Below the pieces are notes generated by a model that saw only the letters and a program-made list of their open reading frames with translations, had not been told where the DNA came from and made no database searches. From Hypomesus transpacificus (lineage: Eukaryota > Chordata > Actinopteri > Osmeriformes > Osmeridae), in NCBI RefSeq assembly GCF_021917145.1, contig NC_061081.1, positions 8,130,269-8,194,268 of the forward strand: a stretch of DNA of 64,000 nt, given 5' to 3'. The position numbers and the translations under genes are program-made. Position 1 is the stretch's first letter. Every line of letters starts with the position of its first letter. Of the stretch, positions 40,670 to 51,837 are shown one piece after another.

Positions 40670-43600
40670 TCACTCGCTGTCTGTCTCCAGGTCGGAGTCG
40701 GACCACTGTACGGGGGACAGTTTCCCGTTGCGCTGGGCGTGCTCGATGACAGCGGTGTAGCAGAAGTAGTACTGGTCCCAGGTCTGGATGCTGAAGGCCC
40801 GCTGGCCACGCATGCGGCGGACCGTCTGTCGCACGTCCACCGTCCCGATGTCCTCCAGCCTGGCCAGACAGATGTCCAGCGTGCAGAACGTACCTGGGCA
40901 TCGGACGAGGAGGACGGACACAGGGAGAGAGAGGGAGATGACGATGTCAGTGGCAAACCCGTTTCCTGGTGTAGGTCTCCAAACTTCAGAAGGAGCACAA
41001 AGACGTGGACAGCCCCACAGGACCGGGACACGGGTAAACACAGGCAGACAGAGAGGACTGTCAGCCGGGTAAGAGAGGGCAGCAGTAGTTCTTCCTACCT
41101 GTGCGTCCGATGCCTGCGCTGCAGTGTACCACCAGAGGCGGCCCCCCCGGAGGCCCCGCCCACTGGGAGCCCAGGCTTTGGAGCGCCGCCTCCTGCTGCT
41201 GACGCACGTGCTCACGGAAGTCCAACATGGCCGACGCACACTTAGGCACTCCGAAATCTGGCCAGCTGACGTAGAGGTAGTGGGACACCTCCCGTCTTTC
41301 CCCTGTCTGGAGAGCAGAGGAGAGATGTGGATGGAAGAGAGATGTGGATGGGGGATGGAGGAGAGAGGGGGGATGGAGGAGAGAGGGGGGATGGAGGAGA
41401 GAGGGGGATGGAGAAGAGAGGGGGAGGAGAGAGAGTAATTTAAAGAGAGATGGATAAGCTGAGCTTTCTGGTTAAGTATTGTGTGTGTGTGTGTGTGTAC
41501 CTGGCTGTTATAGAGCTCCAGATGAGAAAGCTTGAAGTCGTGGAACACCTGGACATTCGTGTTCCTCACCAGGAAATAGCCATGTTGCTCAGTCCTCCCA
41601 TCCTCTAGGGGCCAGTACTGACCACACTTCACACGCCCGCGCTCTACCACCCTGGATCGCAAGCACGCACACACACACAGTCATGTTGTCAACCCTGTCC
41701 TGACACAAAACACTTACACACCTGTCTCACAACCACTGAACACACTCACCTGGTAGTCATGACAATGATAAGCACCATCTGTTCCCACACCATGCGCCAG
41801 AAATCACCAAAGGTTTTCGGCAATGGACCTGAATACCACAACGAGAACAACTGACATGACCACACTCTCCACACCGAGGTCTGCATGACTGAACCACAGT
41901 CGAAGACAAACTGGAAAAACCCTCTTCAGTAACATGCTGTAGACTGCTGACCAACCAGATAAAACCCTCTTCAGTAACATGCTGTAGACTGCTGACCAAC
42001 CAGATGCCAGTTTGAGGAAGCAGTGGGTAGACACCCAGGGAAGGCCCAGTCTCAGCTTGGAGCACAGGTGCATGCTGGGACTCACCCTGAGTGGCAATGT
42101 AAGCGCTGTTCCTCTTGTACCCGTCCATGAAGCTGGCATTAATGTAGTCCGAAGTCTGGGAACCACAAAGAGAGATCAGAGCCACAGAGAGAGAGATTAG
42201 AGTCACAGAGAGAGATGAGTCACAGAGAGATCAGAGCCACAAAGGGATCGGAACAGAGAGATCAACACTTCCAAGAAGGTGGATCATTAAAACGCCAGGT
42301 CTCACTTACCTCATCCCTATCATCACCCAGCTGACACAGCCGCACTCGGGATTGGTCCAGACAGAGAACGTCGCTGTACCTGTTCTTGATCTGATTGGCG
42401 GGCTTCCTAGGAAGGAGGGGCGGGAAAAACGTCAACAGGTCATCGCAGGTCAGAAAGAGGAGCTGCTTCTCCAGGGTTAGGGTTGCTTGTTTCTCCAGGG
42501 CATTACTGGCTCTTACTTGGAGTAGTCGAAGGTCCCGGCGGGCGGCTCTTTGCGGATCTCCTCGTACTCCTGGTAGATCCCCTTCTTCTTCTGCTTCTTC
42601 ACGTATTCCACCAGCTGCTGTACCGTCATGCCCCCGGATTCAGGCATGTGTATGGACACCTCAGCACACAAGTCTTCCTCCTCCTCCTCCTCTTCCTCAT
42701 CCTCAGGCCCCCACGAGGAGGGCAGGGGGGGGCACGGGTGCTGAGGGGGTCGGGGGAGAGATTTCTGGGGCAGCGGAGGAACCCCTTCCCCTTCCTCATC
42801 ATCATCATCCTCCTCCCCGTGATTCTCGTCCTCCACTTCCTGGTTGTCCACGATGTGGGTGGAGCCTGAGGGCTTGTCAACGAGCACGGCCTCACTTCCC
42901 TTCTGATGCAATGGTGTGTCCGGGGGGGTCTCGGACTGGGGAGGAGGCTGGCGGCCACGACCGTTAACATTAGCGTTGGGGGTGGTGCCGCTATTAATCC
43001 CTGACCCCGCCGTCACAGCAGAACCGTTCCAGTGTTGGTGGTTCCCATGTGGCCGGTTCTGACCCAAATGTGGGCTGTGCTGCTGCTGGGTCAGGGCCTG
43101 GCCACGAGTCCTGCCATCCACACCGTCACAGTGGTTGTGTTGGTTAGCATTGCTATCGTCATAGCAGTTGGAGTTGGTTGTGGCTAGCTGGGAGGCTAAC
43201 ACCAACTGGGGGTTTGTGTTGGAGCCTATGGAGGTTTGAGCCGTGGTTAGCATAGCACCCGCGCTAGCGTTGTTGGGATCCAGGTAGTAGGAGCACAACA
43301 GGCTGCCCACGCAGTCATGTGTGTCCTGTGTGAACATCTCTCCTGGGTTGGCGTGTGTGTGTTTGTTGACGCAGGACTGTATCCAGGCAACGTGGCTGTA
43401 CTGAGAGGTCCCACCCAGGTGCTCTGGGAGCGAGGAGACTGGGATGTGATTGGCCAGCTCGTGAGCCTTCACCGTACACACCTGATAAGAGGGGACACAA
43501 TTACACACGGAACATACAGAGAGCTTAAGCACACACATGTAAAACAGTAATCGACACACACATACCCGCTCTCTGAGCTTCTCGCGGACAAAGAGGCGCA

Positions 43601-44394
43601 GGACGGCAAAGGGAGCTCGGAACCAGAGTGGTGACGACACAATGAATACACACTTCAGACGGGCCGGGAATGCCCCCTGCAAAGACACACACATCTCACT
43701 GACTTGCCCTTCACTGGACCACAGGACACACGGAGCCTACTAGCCTAGGGGTTGGGAATAAAGAGAGACCTGGACAGACAGTTGTACCTTCAGCAGGTTG
43801 AGGATTTTGACACAGAGCTCGTAGTCAAAGTTGGCATAGCTGGAGTTGGTCATGTCATAGATGAATATGAGCCCTTCGCGCTGGGTCTGAGCACTGGACG
43901 GGGGGGGACGGGGGACGGGGGGGGGGGACGGGGGGAAGAGAGAGAGGGGTTAAGGGATAGAGGGGGCAGGAAGGGGTGACTAAGAAACACATTTTCGTAA
44001 GCAATGCTGTGAAAGCTTTAGTTTGCTGGATGTGTCTCACCTCTCGATGGCTTTGTCCAGCTGGTAGATGATGGCCTGAAGCACGGCCTTGTGGGTAGTG
44101 ACATCAGGTCGGTGAAGACGAGCGGTGAAAAGAGCAAGAGCAGCACCGTTCGCATCACGACCAGGCTGGAACACACACACTCACAGGTTACACACACACC
44201 CACATATGGGTTACACAGACACTCACAGGTTACACACACAGAATTTATACACTCACAGGTTACACACACAAACACAAGATATATACACACACACAGGATG
44301 TACATACAAAAACACACACATAGGTTACACGCACGAACACAAGAAATATACACACACACACACAATTTACACACACTCACAGGTTACACACAAA

Positions 44395-44431
<37 letters not shown>

Positions 44432-46086
44432 TACATACATACAAACACTCACCAGAACAGTAAATTTGCCACTCAACAGTTCCGAGCGCAGTGGCTCCTC
44501 TCCTGGATTGATATTGAAGATGCCCTCTTTTATCCTGGTGTTCTTGTTGGATAAACAAGACAGGATGACAAGGTGAAGAGGATTACAGATTGAAAGGGTG
44601 AGGCTGACTGTGCGCTTTGTGGCAGCAGAGTCATAGGCTTTACAGGACACCAGGCTTCAGAAGATAGGAATCCACTTCCTGGCAAGCAGACACTAATGGT
44701 AAATGATGAGTTGGTTCAGTGATTGAATGACTAAGACAAGCAAGGCAGAGACAGACTCACTCAGTACCTACAAGTGAGCACCGCACATACACCCACACAC
44801 ACACACACACACCTTGTATGCCTGGAAGAGGTCGATGGCTCTGGAGACGTCAAACTTGCGGGCCATGAGGAACTTAACTGCTGTTGTCTGGGAGACCAGA
44901 GCAGCACTCTGGGGCAGCTCTCTGCTGCGTACCTCACCCAGAAACTCCTCCACAGCCTGGAATAAGTAGGGGAGACAACTAAACATCTGAACACACACAG
45001 CACGTACTAAAGCATTATTAACATAATGTGGATTGCAGAATGTTCATATTAATTCGTTATCTTTTAGTACCATTCTATGTAATGCAACAGATCCCAAATC
45101 TGAATTAACATGGTTATGTGCACTCGCAAACATCTCAGGTTTCAGATTTAATCTACAGAGGCTAGCTGGGAAGCGAACATAGTTACCGTGTAAAAGTGCT
45201 AGCCAGCTATAACTGGGTGGTGATGTCCCAGACCATTTTTACATGGTCATCTGACACTTTCTATCCAACGAAAAACACGCTCGCTGAAGCTGAGCACCAG
45301 CAGGCAAGCTGTTCATGACAACAACAATGCTAGGAACTGGAAGACCAATTCTGTGAACTGTCTGCCGTAAACATGAGATGCAGCGTTCATGCTAACTGGA
45401 ACGCTAATACAAGGGCCAAGCCTTCGCAGAATTTGCTCGAGATTTGCTACCACACAGTCAGTTCATCACACGCACACAAAACCACGATCATTTTGAACAC
45501 TACCGTTTTACAGCTTTTCCCCACTTGCTATACCGTGCACTAGTTTCCTGTCATCACGGATTGGCTCGCTAGCCAGCTAGCTACATGTGGTATCGTAGAG
45601 ATGGAAACTAGCTTGCAAGCTGTTAAGAAGACTTGCTGTGCTACTTCGTCGAACAGCTGCATTAAAAACAACCATGACATGCGGCAAAAATTGAGGCTTG
45701 ACGCTAGTAACCATTCGGTTCCACTTATCGTATGGCATTTATTAAGACTTTCGATGAGTAGCCAGAATCACAACACATTGCTATGTACTAGCTATCCAGT
45801 CCCTCTTAGCCACTCAGCTAGCTGGGCTACCATCCTAACCATGCTAACCAGCTACTGTAGTCACACGGGATTTGGCCGTGACGGGAGGGTGCGAACGGGC
45901 CACGACTATTTATCACCCTCCTCGAAGGGTTCCAAAGAATTATTGCACAAAATATGTCCATAATTTGTGCATACTAAACAGGGAACAGGACTGACAAAAA
46001 TAATAATACAAGTTTAGAGAGAAGCGGTATTAAAAACATTTACGGAGACTTACCAGCTCTTCTTGGGTTGTTAGGGCTTCCGCCAT
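40670..46086 (-). CDS. ptpn9: Protein tyrosine phosphatase non-receptor 9 (PTP-MEG2)
   Basis: PTPN9 couples a CRAL-TRIO (Sec14) lipid-binding domain to a tyrosine phosphatase and acts on secretory vesicles. Exons on the minus strand: 46086-46054, 44956-44813, 44542-44453, 44165-44041, 43893-43788, 43676-43566, 43481-42517, 42406-42310, 42155-42086, 41828-41750, 41651-41501, 41306-41099, 40893-40670; 800 aa. The CRAL-TRIO N region and lipid-binding domain cover about residues 1-235 ([39 protein letters not shown]). The phosphatase has [23 protein letters not shown], the WPD loop VSWPDFGVP, the signature [12 protein letters not shown] and [13 protein letters not shown]. Human PTPN9 is 593 aa. 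The extra 200 or so residues are almost all in the single 965-bp exon between the two domains, a poorly conserved Asn/Gln/His-rich then acidic linker. A good CpG-rich 5' end lies just upstream. Confidence 0.96.
41311..41430. repeat. GA-rich 18-bp tandem repeat in ptpn9 intron
   Basis: Four to five copies near gatggaggagagaggggg, directly on the acceptor side of exon 41306-41099 (pyrimidine-rich on the gene strand). Confidence 0.85.
44406..44432. repeat. (CA)n microsatellite in ptpn9 intron
   Basis: Part of a wider CA-rich block (44168-44450) with recurrent cacaggttacacac units. Confidence 0.85.
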
Positions 46087-46180
46087 CTTGAAGCCTCCAC
46101 AACGTCACAACGGGCGCGCCCACTACTTGCTCGCTCACGCCAAGAGCGAAACAAGTGTGACAGGACAGGAGGATGGCGTC
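46087..46180 (-). promoter_or_regulatory. ptpn9: ptpn9 5' end, CpG-rich
   Basis: The start codon sits in ttcaagATGGCGGAAG. Immediately upstream the sequence is CpG-rich with a GGCGCGCC site (46111-46118) and no TATA box, as expected for a housekeeping promoter. Confidence 0.45.
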
Positions 46181-47320
46181 TCTTCAGGGATCAGAGCTTC
46201 ATAAACTAATGGTCAAATGTCATGATTTGTCATAATGGTTGGATATTTTTAGCTTGGTTTATTAACAAGAGCAAAGGACATGCCAACTACTCTCTGAAAA
46301 GTTCACTAAACCTTCACAGATTTGGAGGTTTGGATGCGAAACCATCAGCACCAGAACTACAGACTGTTAATTGTGTCTGAGTCCTATAGCGCTGAAGTGA
46401 GTTATACTGTCTGCCATGGTACTACGGGGGTGCATTTAAACACTGGCTCGGTTCAGAGTTTCCCCCTAGGAAAATATGGAGAACTAATCATTCTCTTCAT
46501 TTAGTAAAAGAGCACCACTATCCCACTGTGGGTTTGGGAACATGGCCAGTTAATCACTTTGCCAATGCCTCCCCATAAGAATGTGTGTGTGTGTTAACAT
46601 TTGTGTGTGGGCATTAGCAAGACAAATCATGACAATTCATGGCGATGTAGCATAGGGAATTTAGTTGACCAGTTGTCAGTAAAACACTATCCCAATCGTC
46701 TTTGGCTACCAGTAAAATAAGGTCAAATGTAAACTGCAATAGGCATATAATTTATCATCATAGGTCAATTTTATTGATGTGCATTTAAAGGGGGAACTTT
46801 GAATTTGCTTCAACACAGTTGCTGATTAGGCTTAAATAAATCTTCAGTGCAACTCAATAAATCAGGCCTATGGTTGCCTGCAGATGTTGTCAGGGTGACG
46901 CCCAGGTATAACATAAAGAACCTGGCCCAGTTAAACGCAGTTCTCCTAACAAGAAGCGTTTCATGGAGAAATCAGAACAGGGCATGATCAAAAAAGACTT
47001 TGACAAAAACAACATTTTCATGATAGAGCAGACAAGAACAGAGTATTAATATTTAATGAACAAGTATAGTTGAAGGTAATTCAGTTAAATCAAAGCTCTG
47101 TAATATGATAGGGATGTCTGATTGGCCTCATACAGGGGGCAGCCTCCCAGAATGATCGCCTGGAAGAGAGGCAAGGACATTGATCTGCCTCTACCACTAA
47201 GGATACCTGGAGGTTCAAACCATAGGAGCCCAGGTAAATACAGATCTGTCTCCAATGCTCCGTAGAATAATAAAGAAACAGCACACCAACTGGTTCTTAA
47301 CCATGTCCTGAAAACTGATT
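46181..47320. other. Intergenic region between ptpn9 and uba6
   Basis: AT-rich single-copy-looking DNA with no exon, RNA gene or recognised transposon. It lies between the ptpn9 promoter and the uba6 3' end. Confidence 0.5.
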
Positions 47321-48814
47321 TTTATTGGACCATTGGTTGTCTGTCACAAGGATGAACATCATCACAGTCATGTCACATGGTTTTTTTGTTTTAAATGCAT
47401 TTTCACTTGATGCATCTTCTGACATTATTCACTGCACAAGTAGGAGGACTAGATACATTTTCTGTGCAAAAGTCAGGCAAGGAGGAACAAAGCTGATGAC
47501 TGTTTTAGTTTGCTCTTGCAACACTGTTCATCTGCCAGTTACATGTCCTGGCTACAAGCTAAGCTTCTTACAGACCCACAGTGCCTGACTTGGGTCATAA
47601 CTGTTGGGGCGCACGATTGCTTTCTGTATGCCCCTTTAAAATAAAATGAAAATGCCTCCTTTCCGAAGCATTCTGGAACACAGGCCCTGTCCTTGAAATA
47701 AGGGAGTAGAAACAAAGACTCTCATGCTGCTGAGATGCACTGAGGTTAGTTATTAATAACCTGCTGGAGAGTTTGACAATAACAACAAAAACTCACTAAG
47801 AGAAACAATTTTAAAAAGTATGGAACAAATAAATACACCCCTCTCCATTGACACTCATTGATACACAACTGAAGACTACAAAACAAAGAATTGATGATGG
47901 ATTAAAACATACTGGAGTGTAATGATGACAAGGACTGACATATGGTGGCTTCTGTTTAATGTCCAATTACCTCACACAGACAACACCCTGGTCATTCAGC
48001 CAGTTTGGTCTCCCTTCTTTACTTTACAATAGTTCTTGCTGGTAGTCATACATACAGTGTTTAAACTTTCACGTGTGTGGGTTGAATTCTGAGACAAAAG
48101 ATATGCTTAAAGGTTTCAGAGGCAGTAGACCACAAGGACTCATCAGAGTCATGTTCAACAAAACACAAGAAAGAATCTTTGGTGGTTCTGGACCTTTCTA
48201 GCGCCTCAGTCTGTTCCACTGGTTCATCGTGAAATGAGCAACACTGAATCGACCCGTTTCTTGAGGGGAGATGACAACACGGCATCCTTTCTAAGACAAG
48301 CGAATACCATGCAGCATTCAAACATTCATCCATTACAACCAACAGGAGCATAGTGATGATCAAGAAAGGCTGCTTTGATTGGATGACATGATTGGACATT
48401 ACAATCCAGTTCCAAAGGATTTTCCAATGCTGGAATTCTCAATCACATCAATTAACATTTCTCTCTTTTTACTTCTCTTCTCCTTTCTCTACTTGTCTAG
48501 CTTCCAGAAAACAAAAAAATAGAAAACCCGGAGTGGTGTGTGTGTTTATATGTGCGTCTGTAAACAAGTTTTTTTTCTTCTTCCATGTAACTTGCAGAAT
48601 TGTCATCACAAACACCAGAAGCTCGTTAATTAAGGCATCGGCACAAACTGAAAGAGAGAAACTATGTACACAGTCAAGTGCTACTCGCATGGCCTAGTGG
48701 TCCGCAGGAGAGAGGAGGGGTTATATCAGACAGGATCAGGAGGTTGGTACTGGGGGAAGGAGGATAGGACTTCTGAAGGTAGAGCTGTTACGAGGGGGTA
48801 AGAAGGGGGGGAGG
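47321..48814 (-). other. uba6: Probable uba6 3' UTR with polyA signal at 47321-47326
   Basis: The plus-strand TTTATT at 47321-47326 is AATAAA on the gene strand, 1.49 kb after the stop. No coding exon is supported in between. Confidence 0.5.
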
Positions 48815-49599
48815 TCAAGGCTTGTTTGCCTCCCCACACTGGCTGAAGCAGTATCGGACCGGCGGGCCGGGGAGGTCCTCGTCTCCGTCCGTGTCGGGGG
48901 CGAAGGACACGGTCAGGTCCACGTAGCGGCGCTCCGCCGCCGGCTTGATCAGCTTGTGCATCCTGCAGGGAGACACACATGCCACGCCCATTCAGAAGGA
49001 TCCAGGGGAAAGGAAGACGAAAGCTTGTTTATCAGTGATTACACAGTGAGAGACTGTGGGGAGGGGAACACTGTTTTAGAGGAGAATGAATCATTGAAGA
49101 GTAAAGATGCTGTCTAGTCTCGCTCTGGATAAGAGCATCTGCTAAATGACTAAATGTAGTCTCACAGAGAGACCAACACCGATTCCTGGAATCATAGTTC
49201 CAGGAAACATTAACAAGTTTCCATTAACAGGAAAAAAAGACAGGGCGACGAATCAGCTCTGTATGACTGAATGAAGCTTACGTGAGTTTGAGCCTCTTGT
49301 TGTGTCCCGGCATCACAGGTACATACAGCATCTTCACGCCATGGACAACCATGGTGGGCTCCAAGCCATATTTCTCCTGACATCACACACACACCATGCT
49401 CCATCAGCATTAGCCATCATTCACATTCAAAACATCCACACTATGCTCGGAGGATGTGTGTGTGATCATACCTTGACGGCATGAATGAAGTCAGAGAGGG
49501 TGAAGTCTTCATGTCCACACACCATCCAGCGGTCCCAGATGGAGAAGGAGATGTCCTCCCTGAGAGAGAACCCACCAGCAGGCCTCAAAACAGGGCAGG

Positions 49600-49636
<37 letters not shown>

Positions 49637-51806
49637 TATGTGCATGAGTGTGTGAGTGTCTACCTGATCTGAGTCCTCTTGACAGGGGCAGCCTCAGTGA
49701 AGACCACCACAGGTATGGCCAGGTTAAAGAAGCAGTTTTTGAACGACTCAAACCCGTATCCTCCAACCACCTTAATGAGCTCTAGAGCCACCTGTAAACA
49801 CACACTGTTAGGACCCTGTTACTGTGAGACAGACCCTGTTAGGATCCTGTTACTGTGATATACACACACTGTTAGGATCCTGCTACTGTGAGACACACAC
49901 CCTGTTAGGACCCTGTTACTGTGAGACAGACACACTGTTAGGACCCTGTTACTGTGAGACAGACACACTGTTATGACTCAATGAGTTTCATAAACAGGGA
50001 ACTCGTCAACCTGTTAGCTGTTTCCTTCCATCAGAGCCAACAAACATGTGCCGGTCTCTGCACTTTGAATCCCACCATGAGAAATCTGGTGTTTAGTTCT
50101 CACCAGCCCGGCGACGGCTGCCGTTGCCGTAGCGATGGCGGGGATAATCTTGCCGGCGATGCGCTTGGTCTTGAGGCGGTCGGCAGCCTCGATGGCGTAC
50201 ATCCTGGCACGCAGGCCGGACGCCGCCGCCACAAAGTCCATGTGCCCGTTACTGTCGTCATCCTTCTCAAACTGCAGGGGGGTCATCTGTAACCTCTCTG
50301 CACACATACACATCAAAGTGTGTTTGAAAGCAACAAGTATGTGTGTGTACCTGGTGTGATCTAGCAGCAGCAGGAGAGGTGTGTGTAACTGGTGGTGTTT
50401 ACCAGGAGTGTGTACCTGGTGTGTGTGGGTGTGTACCTGGTGTGTGTGGGTGTGTACCTGGTGTGTGTGGGTGTGTACCTGGTGTGTGTGGGTGTGTACC
50501 TGGTGTGTGTGGGTGTGTACCTGGTGTGTGTGGGTGTGTACCTGGTGTGTGTGGGTGTGTACCTGGTGTGTGTGGGTGTGTACCTGGTGTGACGTTGTCA
50601 GCAGCGATGACCTCCTCCAGCTGAGCGATGGCCGCCCTCTCCTCCTCGCTGCTCAGAGACAGCTTCAGCTGATCGGGCTTCTTAGCCGTCTCGTCTGTCT
50701 CAATGCGCTGGACACAACAACCAAACAAGACGATTCAACACCAACCAATGAGAAAACTGCACATTCAGGATGAATAAGAATAAAGCACGTTCAGTACCAA
50801 CCACTAAGAATATGGCACAGTAACAATTCCTCAACCGACGGCAGGATAACCTGTAAAGCAACGATCAAAATACATCCCTCCCTCCCTCTGTCACTACCTT
50901 CTCTGCAGGTCTGTATTCTGGAATATTGATGTGGGATAGGATCCTGGCCACAGCCTCCTGGGAGAGATCCTTCAGACACACACACACACCTGTATCACTC
51001 CTCATTCTACATGGTGCGTGTCTGTATGTATGTCAAATGTGTGCGCCAATGAGAGACAGGGTCAGTGTGCATTAGTGTGTGCACGCGTGAATGTATGAGC
51101 GACCGCGTGTGTGTTCACCTTTTCCAAGTAGGAGATGTTGTAGATCCCGGCAAAGAGTCGAGCGCCGCTGACGACAAAACTGAAGTGCCTGATGGGAAAG
51201 AAAGTGAAACAGGATGAGGGGGAGAGGACTGTGGCCTTCTTCTCCTCAACCACTGGGAACAGGAGGCTCCACTCACAATGGGTCGTTCAAGTCAAACTGG
51301 ATGGGCGACGGGGGTCTCTTAGGGGACTGCCAGAACAAACCTGAGGGGGAGGGACCACAGTCAGTCATCACGTCAACCTGATACATGCTGACTGTGTGTG
51401 TGTGTGTGTGTGAGTGGGAGAGAGAGACTTACTGCCATCCTTTAACCGTGTGTCCAGAGGGAAGGAGTGCAGCAGTTGTAGCGCCTGCAATGGCACACAT
51501 GCGTGAGACACGTGTGGGGGGAAAAACCATGAAATCCACAACTCATAGTAAGAAGCCACTGCTACTCGGACAGGCGCGTGTGAGTGTGTCTGAAGTGGTG
51601 GTATCGTTAGCCTACCTTTCTCTTGAAGTACTTGTCAAACTTGAGGCGGGCCAGAGTGACGCAGTGCTCCCATTGGCTGGGACGTCTGCTTAGCAGCTTG
51701 ATCACTTGGAATGCCCCCTCCATGCTCTCTCTGGCCTGCATCCTCTACACACACACACGTCAGAACGGGCATACATCAGCACATGGCAGGACACACCCAT
51801 ACAGAG

Positions 51807-51837
<31 letters not shown>

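Noticed and set aside
39998-41245. 415-codon plus-strand open frame
   Set aside because: It runs antisense over the ptpn9 last two exons and 3' UTR, mixes CA-repeat translation with reverse-strand coding shadow, and has no domain.
40670-41674. 334-codon continuous minus-strand frame
   Set aside because: It reads through ptpn9 introns. Conserved phosphatase sequence is present only in the exon parts, and splice sites at 40893, 41099, 41306 and 41501 give the correct protein.
44091-44576. 161-codon plus-strand frame rich in His/Thr
   Set aside because: Antisense to two ptpn9 exons and the CA-rich intron between them.
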